A stretch of DNA of 50,656 nucleotides from DATKQY01 sp035532475 (GTDB taxonomy: Bacteria; Actinomycetota; Acidimicrobiia; Acidimicrobiales; Bog-793), in contig DATKQY010000063.1 of the NCBI GenBank assembly GCA_035532475.1, positions 1 through 50,656 of the forward strand, in the 5' to 3' direction. Under the pieces are notes generated by a model, which saw only the letters and a program-made list of their open reading frames with translations, ran no database searches and was not told where the DNA came from. This document shows, piece by piece, positions 33,082-40,763 of this stretch (within the stretch, counting starts at the first letter, position 1; the number at the start of each line of letters is the position of its first letter). Both the position numbers and the translations under genes were made by a program.

Positions 33082-34584
33082 TCAGAACAGCCCGCCGGTG
33101 GTCGGGGTCCCGAGCCCGGGAACGGTGACCGTGCACCGCGCGAGCTCGGCGGCCGAGCACGAGCCGAGACGGCCGGCCAGCTCCAAGAACCGCTCCTGCT
33201 CGGACGGGGGGACGACGCCCTCGGCGAGGGTCCCGAACTTGCGCACGTAGTCGGGCCTGCGGAACGGCCGGGCACCGAGCGGGTGGGCATCGGCCACCGC
33301 GAGCTCGTCCTCGACGACCGAGCCGTCCTCCATCTCCACGACCACGCGGCCACCGAAGGCCTTCTCGGTCGGGTCGGCGGAGTGGTAGCGCCGGGTCCAC
33401 TCGGGGTCCTCGACCGTGCGGATCTTGTGCCAGAGCGCGACCGTCCCGGGCCGACCCGCCCGCTCGGGCGTGTACGAGCCCGCGTGATGCCACGTCCCGT
33501 CCTCCAGCGCGACCGCGAAGATGTACATGATCGAGTGGTCGAGCGTCTCGCGCGAGGCGCGGGGGTCGAGCTTTTGCGGGTCGTTCGCCCCCGAGCCGAT
33601 GACCACATGCGTGTGGTGGCTCGTGTGGATCGTGACCGAGCGGACCCGTTCGAGGTCGCCGAGGCGTGACCGCATCCGCCGCGCGAGGTCGATGAGCGCC
33701 TGGGCCTGGTACTCCGCCGAGTGCTCCTTCGTGTAGGTGTCGAGGATCGCCCGCTTCTCCTCGCCCTTGCCAGGAAGCGGCACGCGATAGCGGGCATCCG
33801 GGCCGTCGAGCAGCCAGGCGATGACCCCGTCCTCGCCTTCGTAGATGGGCGACGGCGCCGTCTCGCCGCGCATCGCCCGGTCCACGGCCTCCACCGCCAT
33901 CTTCGAGGCGAAGGCGGGCGCGTAGGCCTTCCAGCTGGAGATCTCGCCCTTGCGGGACTGCCGTGTCGCCGTCGTGACGTGGAGCGCCTGTTGGATGGCC
34001 TGGTAGACGACGTCGGTGTCGAGGTCGAGGAGGGTGCCGAGGCCGGCGGCGACCGATGGGCCGAGGTGGGCGACGTGGTCGATCTTGTGCGCGTGGAGCG
34101 AGATCGCCCGGACGAGGTCGACCTGGACCTCGTACGCGGTCGCGATGGCGCGGACAAGGTCGCGCCCTGAACGGCCGCAGTGCTGGGCCACCGCGAGGAG
34201 GGGCGGGATGTTGTCGCCGGGATGGGAGTACTCAGCGGCGAGGAAGGTGTCGTGGAAGTCGAGCTCGCGGACGGCGACGCCGTTCGCCCACGCCGCCCAC
34301 TCCGGCGAGACGCGCACGTCCGGGGCCAGGCCGAGCACCGTCGCGCCCGGCGCGTAGGGGTGGCGGAGCGCCTGGGCGCGGGCGACCGCGACCGGCTGAC
34401 GCGAGAGCGCCGCGACCGCGACCGCCACGTCGTCGATCACCCGGTTGACGATCATCTCGGCGACGTCCTCGCCGACGTCGGTGGGCTCCGTTGCCACCTC
34501 GGCGAGCTTCCACGCGAGCTGCTCCTCGCGCGCCAAGCCGGCTGCGCTCGGGTTCACCCGGACCTCGTGCTCGATCACCGGCAC
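33082..34584 (-). CDS. prpD: 2-methylcitrate dehydratase (MmgE/PrpD family)
   Basis: About 500 residues from a GTG at 34584 (GTG 34578 is an alternative), near the family's usual 480-505. Motifs include VRELDFHDTFLAAEYSHPGDNIPPLLAVAQ, the AYEVQVDLVRAISLHAHKIDHVAHLGPSVAAGLG segment, SRKGEISSWKAYAPAFASKMAVEA and HHTHVVIG. It dehydrates 2-methylcitrate to 2-methylaconitate. The open frame continues upstream for nearly 100 codons, but that part is Arg/Pro-rich and unlike the family, so it is excluded. It leads the prpDBC operon, with 103 bases to prpB. No strong ribosome binding site marks the start. Confidence 0.92.
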   Translation of the reverse strand: MPVIEHEVRVNPSAAGLAREEQLAWKLAEVATEPTDVGEDVAEMIVNRVIDDVAVAVAALSRQPVAVARAQALRHPYAPGATVLGLAPDVRVSPEWAAWANGVAVRELDFHDTFLAAEYSHPGDNIPPLLAVAQHCGRSGRDLVRAIATAYEVQVDLVRAISLHAHKIDHVAHLGPSVAAGLGTLLDLDTDVVYQAIQQALHVTTATRQSRKGEISSWKAYAPAFASKMAVEAVDRAMRGETAPSPIYEGEDGVIAWLLDGPDARYRVPLPGKGEEKRAILDTYTKEHSAEYQAQALIDLARRMRSRLGDLERVRSVTIHTSHHTHVVIGSGANDPQKLDPRASRETLDHSIMYIFAVALEDGTWHHAGSYTPERAGRPGTVALWHKIRTVEDPEWTRRYHSADPTEKAFGGRVVVEMEDGSVVEDELAVADAHPLGARPFRRPDYVRKFGTLAEGVVPPSEQERFLELAGRLGSCSAAELARCTVTVPGLGTPTTGGLF

Positions 34585-35187
34585 CTGCCCCGGTGGCGCC
34601 GGTGGCGCGCTGTCCAACGATCGGGCTGAACACGGGAGTCCACGGGAGCATCCTTGCACCGCCGTGCCTCGGCCGCACCTGGCGCCGCCGGCGACAGCCT
34701 TCAGCCCGGGCGGGAGGTGAGCGCGCCGGTATCCCGTTCGCCGACGGTTCGCGTCCACCGGAATGACCGCCTCCGCACCCGCTGTCGGCGCTGGCCAGCA
34801 AGGCGGTCCGGAAGCGTTCGCGGGCGGATATGGCGCGAGGAGCGCGAACGAGAATGTCGGCGCGCCCTCCAAGGGAGCGTGTAGGCAGGTTTTCCCCGGA
34901 TCCTGCGCAGCAGAGCCGACGGCATTGACGCTAATTCGTATCCTGTCAATATCCTATATCGCTTGTATCGACACCGATTGTATCGAGCTGCTCATTGCAC
35001 TCTCACGGTGAGCACGACGACGAGGTCAAGCGGCCGGCTCCGCGGGCAACGGGATGTAGCTCGGCCTCGAGTTCGCTCGATTCAACATCCCCTCCTCGGG
35101 CAGATGCTTGCGAGCGCCTGATCGGTGGTCGGCAGAGAGCGCTGGAATACCCTGCCCTTTCGTTCTGAGGTGTGGAAAGATGGTCGC
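34585..35187. other. Divergent regulatory region prpD / GntR gene
   Basis: No credible gene is seen in these 603 bases; the 82-codon frame 34763-35011 has no protein-like character. The middle part (about 34925-35005) is strikingly AT-rich for this genome. It includes TATC repeats and a perfect TTGACA -35 hexamer on the minus strand (complement of 34944-34949), and TTGACG on the plus strand at 34925-34930. It most likely holds divergent promoters and the operator of the GntR-family regulator. Confidence 0.5.
34939..34986. repeat. Five TATC(C/G) elements, candidate operator
   Basis: TATC occurs at 34939, 34950, 34957, 34966 and 34981, with TTGTATCGA repeated exactly at 34963-34971 and 34978-34986 (15-base period). 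Such clustering is unusual in a genome of this GC content. Its position between prpD and the GntR-type gene suggests binding sites for that regulator. Confidence 0.4.
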
Positions 35188-35925
35188 GTGTCTGACGAAA
35201 GACCAATCGGCCAAACGAAGCAGGAGCGGGTGTACAGCGCGATCCGCGAGCGGATCCTCACCGGCGCCTACAGCCCGGGGTACCGCGTCGTCATCGACGC
35301 GCTCGCGAGCGAGTTCCAGGTTTCCGCATTGCCGGTGCGCGAAGCGATCAGGCGCCTCGAGGCGGAGGGCCTCGTCGTCTACCGCCCGAATGCCGGTGCG
35401 CAGGTCGCTCCGGCGGATGCCGGGTTGTTCGAGGAGCAGACGACCGTCCTCGCCGTGCTGGAGGGCTATGCCACCGCGCTCGCCGCCCCGTTCATCGGCG
35501 AGACCGAGCTCGAGCGCCTGACCGAGATCAACGAGAGCATGGTCGCCGCCATGGAGCGGCTGGACGCGCTCGAGTTCGGCCGGCTGAACCAGGAGTTCCA
35601 CACGCTCATCCACGATCGCTGCCCGAACACGGCGCTCGTCCAGATGCTGCGCGACGTGTCGCGCCGCCTCGACGCCATCCGCCGGACGGTGTTCGTCCAC
35701 ATCCCCTACCGGGGGACGGCGTCGGTGGCCGAGCACCGTGGCCTGATCGAGCTGCTGAAGTCGGGCGCGCCCGCCGCCAAGGTCGAGAGCGCGGCCCGCG
35801 AGCACAAGCTCAACACCTTGCGGAGCTTCAGGGAGTGGCGTTCGGAGCACCAGCAGGCCCAGCCGCCGGCGCGCCGCCGCCAGCGTGAGCCGCTGGCGAG
35901 CACCGGGGGTAACCGCCGCCGCTGA
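35188..35925 (+). CDS. GntR-family regulator, FadR/FCD subfamily
   Basis: 245 residues from a GTG at 35188. The N-terminal winged helix reads QERVYSAIRERILTGAYSPG, then DALASEFQVSALPVREAIRRLEAEGLVVYRPNAGAQV. The C-terminal all-helical FCD domain has NQEFHTLIHDRCPN and AEHRGLIELLKSG, with the His/Asp residues that bind metal or ligand in this family. A basic, disordered tail of about 30 residues ends the protein. It is divergent from prpDBC and is the likely local regulator of propionyl-CoA catabolism, sensing a methylcitrate-cycle acid. That role is inferred from position. The first 21 codons of the longer frame (from 35125) are not family-like. Confidence 0.9.
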   Translation: MSDERPIGQTKQERVYSAIRERILTGAYSPGYRVVIDALASEFQVSALPVREAIRRLEAEGLVVYRPNAGAQVAPADAGLFEEQTTVLAVLEGYATALAAPFIGETELERLTEINESMVAAMERLDALEFGRLNQEFHTLIHDRCPNTALVQMLRDVSRRLDAIRRTVFVHIPYRGTASVAEHRGLIELLKSGAPAAKVESAAREHKLNTLRSFREWRSEHQQAQPPARRRQREPLASTGGNRRR

Positions 35926-35998
35926 ACGCCTCCGCCGCCCGAGGGACCCCGCCCGCGCCCGGCGCGCGGCGGATCTGTGCGCCGGGCGAGCCGGAAGG

Positions 35999-36004
35999 TA
36001 TCCT
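35999..36004 (+). promoter_or_regulatory. Candidate -10 element for the folD transcript
   Basis: TATCCT at 35999-36004 has the form of an actinobacterial sigma-70 -10 box. Transcription would then begin at about 36010-36012, two to four bases before the ATG at 36014. No good -35 is seen, which is common in this group. Confidence 0.35.
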
Positions 36005-36013
36005 CGGCGCTCG

Positions 36014-36094
36014 ATGGCCAGCTTCCACTTCCTGACGCTGCACGCGCCCGCCCGCCTCCCCGAGGCGGCTCCCTCGACGGGGGTGGCCGTCTGA
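36014..36094 (+). CDS. Putative 26-residue leader peptide overlapping folD
   Basis: The frame encodes MASFHFLTLHAPARLPEAAP followed by STGVAV. Its stop (TGA, 36092-36094) overlaps the folD ATG (36094) as TGATG, a classic coupling arrangement. If the TATCCT box upstream is real, the message would be leaderless for this peptide. No family is recognised, and a chance open frame of this length is possible. Confidence 0.3.
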   Translation: MASFHFLTLHAPARLPEAAPSTGVAV

Positions 36095-36963
36095 TGGCGG
36101 CCACCCTGCTCGACGGCGAGGCGCTTGCGGCCCGCATCCGCACCGAGCTGAGCGAGGAGGTCGCCGCGCTGACGAAGCGGGGCGTCACCCCCGGGCTCGG
36201 CACGATCCTCGTCGGCGAGGACGTCCCGAGCGCCCGCTACGTCGCGATGAAGCACGAGGACTGCGCCCAGGTGGGCATCGAGTCCTTCCACGAGCACCTC
36301 CCGGCCGACGTGTCCCAGGCAGATCTCGAGGCGGTGGTGGCTCGGTTCAACGCCGACCCGGCCATCGACGCCTACCTCGTCCAGCTGCCCCTGCCGCGCC
36401 ACCTCGACGAGGAACGCGTGCTGCTCGCGGTCGACCCCGACAAGGACGTGGACGGCCTGCACCCGGTGAATCTCGGTCGGCTCGTGATGGGGGCACCGGG
36501 TCCCCTCCCGTGCACGCCCGCCGGGATCGTCGAGCTGCTGGCCGCGTACGGCGTCGAGGTCGAAGGCCGCCACGCCGTCGTGATCGGGCGCGGGCTCACG
36601 ATCGGGCGCCCCCTCGCGCTGCTGCTGGCGCTGCGGCGGCCCCACTGCAACGCAGCGGTGACGGTCGTGCACACCGGCGTCGGCGATCTGGCCAGCTACG
36701 TGCGCCAGGGCGACGTGGTCGTGGCCGCGGCCGGCGCCGCCGGGCTGGTGACGGCCGACATGATCAAGCCCGGCGCGGCCGTCGTCGGCGCCGGCGTCTC
36801 GTGGGCGGGCCGCAAGCTCCTCTCCGACGTCGACGACTCCGTCGCCGAGGTGGCCGGGTTCATCACGCCGCGCATCGGCGGGGTCGGTCCCATGACGAGG
36901 GCGATGCTCCTCAAGAACGCGGTCGCCGCGGCCACGCGCCGCGCCGACGGACCGGGCAGCTGA
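36094..36963 (+). CDS. folD: Methylene-THF dehydrogenase / methenyl-THF cyclohydrolase
   Basis: 289 residues, standard length. Motifs include GLGTILVGEDVPSARYVAMK (catalytic Tyr and Lys of YxxxK), VQLPLPRHLD, DVDGLHPVN, PCTPAGIVELL, the nucleotide fold VVIGRGLTIGRPLALLL and the C-terminal PRIGGVGPMTRAML. It interconverts 5,10-methylene-THF and 10-formyl-THF with NADP, supplying both the MTHF reductases and the formyl-THF hydrolase encoded later in the window. GRGLTIGRP replaces the more usual GRSxxVGxP; the Gly-for-Ser change in the dinucleotide loop is worth noting. It converges on the PucR-type gene, 36 bases apart. Confidence 0.95.
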   Translation: MAATLLDGEALAARIRTELSEEVAALTKRGVTPGLGTILVGEDVPSARYVAMKHEDCAQVGIESFHEHLPADVSQADLEAVVARFNADPAIDAYLVQLPLPRHLDEERVLLAVDPDKDVDGLHPVNLGRLVMGAPGPLPCTPAGIVELLAAYGVEVEGRHAVVIGRGLTIGRPLALLLALRRPHCNAAVTVVHTGVGDLASYVRQGDVVVAAAGAAGLVTADMIKPGAAVVGAGVSWAGRKLLSDVDDSVAEVAGFITPRIGGVGPMTRAMLLKNAVAAATRRADGPGS

Positions 36964-36999
36964 CCGGCGCGCTCCCGCCGTCGGGTGGCGCCGCGCCGC

Positions 37000-38442
37000 T
37001 CAGTCGACCGAGAGCACGCGCAGCGCCTCGACCGCAACCTGGGCGAGGAGACGCTGTGAGGGGTCGGCCAGGGCGAGCCCTGTGATCGCCTCGATGCGCC
37101 GGATGCGGTAGCTGACGGTGTTCACGTGCAGGTGCATCACCCCGGCGGTCCGGCGCAGGTGCTCGTTGGCCTGCAGGTAGGTCGCGAGGGTCGGCGCGAG
37201 CGAGGAGCGGTGCTCGCGGTCGTAGGCGAGAAGCGGGCCGAGGACGTCCTGGGCGAAGGTCCGCAGCTCGTCCTGTGGCACGTGGAGCAGGATCCGGTGG
37301 ATCCCGAGATCGTCGTAGGTGGTGACGCGCCCGGCGACGCCCATGCGCAGCGCCACCGAGAGCGCACGCTGCGCCTGCTCCGCCGCCGCGCCGAGCCCGC
37401 TCGGGTCCGGGACCCGCGAGCTCGCGCCGATGGCGAACGCCTGGCCGGGGAAGCGGCGGCCGAGGAACGACGCCAGCTCCTCGCCGGTGCGGGCCAGCGT
37501 GGCCGGCGGCTGGTCGTCGCCGGCGGGGTCGAGCGAGGCCACCAGCACCGCGACGTGGTCGGAGCGGGGCACGGCGACGGTGCCCGGGTCGCGGTCGTCG
37601 AGGGAACGTGCGAGCACGGCGAGCGGCGACTGCTCCGGGGCCGGCTCACGTTCCCCGGCGCCGACGCTGATCGGAGGCGCCGGGGCGATGGCGATCACCC
37701 AGTACGCAGCGTCGGGGACGAGGCCGGCGAGCACGGCGAGCTCGGCCGCCTTCGGCCGCGTCGGTCGCCCGAGCAGGAGCCCCTCCACCAGCTCACGCTT
37801 GTAACGTGCCCGCAGCTCGGCGTCGCGGTGCGCCTGGAGCAGGGCGAGGGCGTAGATCGAGGCGGCGTGCTGCACGTTGAGCAGGTCGAGCTCCTCGCCG
37901 ACGGCGCCGTGGTCGCTCGTCACCGCGAGGAACCCGAGGACGTCGTCGCCCGCCGCGATCGGCGCGAGGACGTACTCGCCGGCGAAGGGCGAACCCGGAA
38001 GGCTCGGCAGCCGCAGGGGGAGGCGCTTCACGGCCGCCGTCTCGAACACCTCGCGAAGTCGCGGGTCGTCGAGCTGCCAGGCGGGGAAGCCCGCCCCGGC
38101 GTCGGCCGCCGCCTCGGCCATCTCGACCGGCGATCCCGTCCCGGTCCGGGCGAGCTCGCCGAACCCGGCGGAGGCGAGGGGCTCGAGCACCGGGTCGAAC
38201 ACGACGACGCCTTGTCCGAGCGCGGTGGCGAGCGCCTCGGTGACCTCGGCGACACCGGCACCGGCGAGGGCCATCGCCGTCAGGCGGTCGAACAGGGCGA
38301 TCGCCTGGCGCAGGTGCTGGTTCTGCTTCCACAGGGCGGAGGCGGCGTGGCCGTGCCGGCCGGCCGGCGCGCCGGCCGCAGCAGCGCGTGGCCAGCCGAG
38401 CGGGCCGGGCTGGTGCAGCTCGGCTGTCTCGTCGGTCTCCAT
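37000..38442 (-). CDS. PucR/CdaR-type transcriptional regulator
   Basis: 480 residues from the ATG at 38442. An N-terminal helix (SALWKQNQHLRQAIALFDRLTAMALAG) leads into a GAF-like domain (about 70-210). A central region with AELAVLAGLVPDAAYWVIAIA and SDHVAVLVAS follows, resembling the GGDEF-like fold of CdaR-type regulators. The C-terminal PucR helix-turn-helix reads YLQANEHLRRTAGVMHLHVNTVSYRIRRIEAITGLAL. Members respond to purine, amino-acid or other metabolites. Here it sits between folD and the methyl-cycle operon and could regulate either, but this is inference. The open frame upstream of 38442 is not protein-like. Confidence 0.88.
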   Translation of the reverse strand: METDETAELHQPGPLGWPRAAAAGAPAGRHGHAASALWKQNQHLRQAIALFDRLTAMALAGAGVAEVTEALATALGQGVVVFDPVLEPLASAGFGELARTGTGSPVEMAEAAADAGAGFPAWQLDDPRLREVFETAAVKRLPLRLPSLPGSPFAGEYVLAPIAAGDDVLGFLAVTSDHGAVGEELDLLNVQHAASIYALALLQAHRDAELRARYKRELVEGLLLGRPTRPKAAELAVLAGLVPDAAYWVIAIAPAPPISVGAGEREPAPEQSPLAVLARSLDDRDPGTVAVPRSDHVAVLVASLDPAGDDQPPATLARTGEELASFLGRRFPGQAFAIGASSRVPDPSGLGAAAEQAQRALSVALRMGVAGRVTTYDDLGIHRILLHVPQDELRTFAQDVLGPLLAYDREHRSSLAPTLATYLQANEHLRRTAGVMHLHVNTVSYRIRRIEAITGLALADPSQRLLAQVAVEALRVLSVD

Positions 38443-38486
38443 GCGCCGTCCCCCGTGCCATCGGGCCAGGCCCGGATGCGGTCCGA

Positions 38487-38492
38487 ATTGTA
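38487..38492 (-). promoter_or_regulatory. Candidate -10 element for the PucR-type gene
   Basis: On the minus strand the sequence is TACAAT, an excellent -10 hexamer, in the only AT-richer part of the divergent gap (38480-38530). It would give a leader of about 38 bases before the ATG at 38442. A TTTGTGACGAA segment further upstream could contain an activator or -35 site at non-standard spacing. Confidence 0.4.
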
Positions 38493-38634
38493 CGCGCCAC
38501 ATCTGTGGGTTCGTCACAAACGACCACCCGTAACCCGCGGGGACCCCCCGGGCGCGCCAGGCCGGTCGCGCGGCGCCGTGGCCGGTCCGTCGCCCGGGGC
38601 GCTGCTGGTACCATCCGCGCCGGGAGGGTGGCGC

Positions 38635-40569
38635 ATGGCGGACGCCGACGCAGCCGGCAGGGAGGTCGAGCTCCGCCGGCGCCTTGAGCGGGAGGTGCTC
38701 GTCTGCGACGGGGCGATGGGCACGATGCTCACCGCTGCCGGCGCGTCCCTCGACCGCTGCCTGCCCGAGCTGAGCCTCTCCCGTCCCGACCTGGTTCGGG
38801 CGATCCACCGTGCCTACGTCTCGGCCGGTGCCGACATCATCGAGACGAACACCTTCCTCGCCAACCGGCTGGCGCTCCGCCGCTACGGCCTCGAGCACCA
38901 GGTCGAGCGCGTCAACGCCGCCGCGGTCGAGCTGGCGCGGGAGGTGTGTGCCGAGAAGGGCTCGACGGTGCTCGTCGGCGGCTCGATCGGGCCGGCCGTC
39001 TCACCGCGGCGGGCCTCCTCGGTCCCCGGCGCCGAGGCCGTCAAGGCCCTGACGGAGCAGGTGGAGGCGCTGGACCGGGCCGGCGTCGACCTGCTGATCT
39101 TCGAGACCTTCGGCGATCTGAGCGCCCTCGTCCAGGCCGTTCGCGCCGCGAAGGCAGTCTCCGCTCGCCCGGTGATCGCGCACGTCACGTTCCTCGAGGA
39201 CGGCCGGACGATCGCCGGCGACCCGCCCGAGGCGGTCGCCGGGGCGCTCGAGGAGCTGGACGTCCTGGCGCTCGGGGCGAACTGCACGCTCGGGCCCCGC
39301 GGCCTGCGCTCGGTGGTCGAGCAGCTCGCCCGGGCGACGACGGTGCCGCTCAGCGTGCAGCCGAACGCCGGCCCGCCGACGTTCGTCAACGGGCGCTTCC
39401 AGTACGAGCGCAACGAGGAGTACTTCGCGCGCGCCGCGCTCCGTTTCGTCGAGCTCGGGGCGTCCATCGTCGGCGGGTGCTGCGGGACGACGCCGCGCCA
39501 CATCGAAGCCGTCGCCGCCACGGTCCGCGGGATCCCGCCCGGCCCGCGTGAAGCCGGGCGAGGGCCGACCCTCCTCGGGGACGCGTCGGTGCGGGCGGTC
39601 GTGCCGCAGGCGGGCCAGTTCAGGACGAAGCTGCTCGGTGGCGAGTTCGTCGTCGGCTGCGAGCTGCGGCTGCCCGAGGGCTCCGATCCCGACGCCGCCG
39701 TCGCCGAGGTCGAACTCGTGCGCGAGGCGGGAGCCGACACGGTGCTCATCGCCTCCACGGCGAGCGCCCGCGTCCACATCAGCCCGGTGACCTTCGGGCT
39801 CCTGGTCCGGGAGCGGCTCGGGATGGACGCCATCTTGACGGCCACCACCTGGGACAAGAGCATGCTCGGTTTGCAGGCCGACCTGCTCGGCGCGCACGCC
39901 TTCGGTCTGCAGACGGTGCTGTGCAGGACCGGGACGCCGCCGCCCGAGGGGGACTACCCGAACCTGAGCGGGGTCTTCGACGTCACCTCGATCGACCTGA
40001 TCGAGATGCTCCGCTCCCTGAACGAGGCGAGGGACCACACCGGGACGCGGATCCGCCGGGCGACGTCGTTCCTGATCGGGGCGCGCGTGAACCCGTCGGC
40101 GCTCGACCTCGTCGAGGCGGTCACGCGGGCGCGCCAGAAGATCGTTGCCGGCGCCCATTTCCTCGTCACCGAGCCGGTCTTTGACCTTTCCGACCTGCGT
40201 CGTTTCACCGACGCGCTCGGCGAGCCGCCGGTACCGATCCTGCTCGGGGTGATGGCGCTGCGCGACTACGAGCATGCTGAGTACCTGAACTACGAGGTCC
40301 CCGGCGTGCGCGTCCCCGACGACCTCCTCGGGCGCCTGCGACGTGAGAGCGGGCCACGCGTCGGCCTGCAGATCGCGTCCGAGCTGGTCTGGGCGGCGTC
40401 GGGGCTCGTCCAGGGTGTCGTCGTCATGCCGGCGTCGGGCACCGCGCGCGACGGCGCCGAGCTGGTCGACAGCGTGCTCGGTCTCGCCGGGGCGTGGTCG
40501 CCGACCCCACCGGCCGCCCGGCCCTCCCCGGGCGCGCCCGGGACAACGGAGGCGCCCGAGGCACGCTGA
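38635..40569 (+). CDS. Fused homocysteine S-methyltransferase / methylene-THF reductase
   Basis: 644 residues. The N-terminal half (about 10-300) is a BHMT/MetH-type homocysteine methyltransferase: VCDGAMGTML, ETNTFLANRLALRRYGL, with zinc ligands Cys217 (ANCTLGP) and Cys282-Cys283 (GGCCGTTP). The second half (about 325-610) is a MTHF-reductase barrel, with FVVGCELRLPEGSD, DAILTATTWDKSMLGLQADLLGAHAFGLQ, FDVTSIDLIEML, FLIGARVNP and GAHFLVTEPVFDLSDL. The same fusion is known from Bacillus YitJ-type proteins. It would make 5-methyl-THF and may pass the methyl group to homocysteine. A GGGAGGG site precedes the ATG. It lies 194 bases upstream of metK and opens the methyl-cycle block. Confidence 0.93.
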   Translation: MADADAAGREVELRRRLEREVLVCDGAMGTMLTAAGASLDRCLPELSLSRPDLVRAIHRAYVSAGADIIETNTFLANRLALRRYGLEHQVERVNAAAVELAREVCAEKGSTVLVGGSIGPAVSPRRASSVPGAEAVKALTEQVEALDRAGVDLLIFETFGDLSALVQAVRAAKAVSARPVIAHVTFLEDGRTIAGDPPEAVAGALEELDVLALGANCTLGPRGLRSVVEQLARATTVPLSVQPNAGPPTFVNGRFQYERNEEYFARAALRFVELGASIVGGCCGTTPRHIEAVAATVRGIPPGPREAGRGPTLLGDASVRAVVPQAGQFRTKLLGGEFVVGCELRLPEGSDPDAAVAEVELVREAGADTVLIASTASARVHISPVTFGLLVRERLGMDAILTATTWDKSMLGLQADLLGAHAFGLQTVLCRTGTPPPEGDYPNLSGVFDVTSIDLIEMLRSLNEARDHTGTRIRRATSFLIGARVNPSALDLVEAVTRARQKIVAGAHFLVTEPVFDLSDLRRFTDALGEPPVPILLGVMALRDYEHAEYLNYEVPGVRVPDDLLGRLRRESGPRVGLQIASELVWAASGLVQGVVVMPASGTARDGAELVDSVLGLAGAWSPTPPAARPSPGAPGTTEAPEAR

Positions 40570-40763
40570 TCCCGCCGCGCTCGGTGCCGTCGGTGCCGCC
40601 CGGGCGTGCCAGAGGGTGGTTGTGCGCGGCACACAAGTCACCGGGCGCGAAGATTGGCTGCACGCGGTGATGACACGAGCTTCCCCGGCGGTCGAGACTG
40701 GCCGGGGTTGCACCCCGGGCTCGACGCGCGAGCCTGGACCGGCGACGAGGACCTGGAGGATCG
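40570..40763 (+). promoter_or_regulatory. Leader region of metK
   Basis: The gap contains TTGTG (40620-40624) and CACAA (40632-40636) as a small inverted repeat, and several GC-rich inverted segments. I searched it by eye for SAM-I, SAM-II, SAM-IV and SAH riboswitch cores and did not recognise any. A GGAGGAT ribosome binding site lies just before the metK ATG. The gap probably holds a promoter, but no convincing -10/-35 pair was found. Confidence 0.3.

Noticed and set aside
34585..34872. N-terminal extension of prpD
   Set aside because: The added residues are Pro/Arg/Ala-rich and unlike the start of PrpD proteins, and the family length is reached from 34584.
34763..35011. 82-codon plus-strand frame over the AT-rich island
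   Set aside because: Its hydrophobic C-terminal part simply reflects translation of the TATC-repeat regulatory sequence, and no ribosome binding site is present.
37126..38634. Extension of the homocysteine methyltransferase frame upstream to 37126
   Set aside because: The extra 503 codons are antisense to the PucR-type gene and have no similarity to the family. A good ribosome binding site marks ATG 38635.
40570..40763. SAM riboswitch upstream of metK
   Set aside because: No SAM-I, SAM-II or SAM-IV conserved core was recognised by eye. A covariance-model search of this gap would decide.
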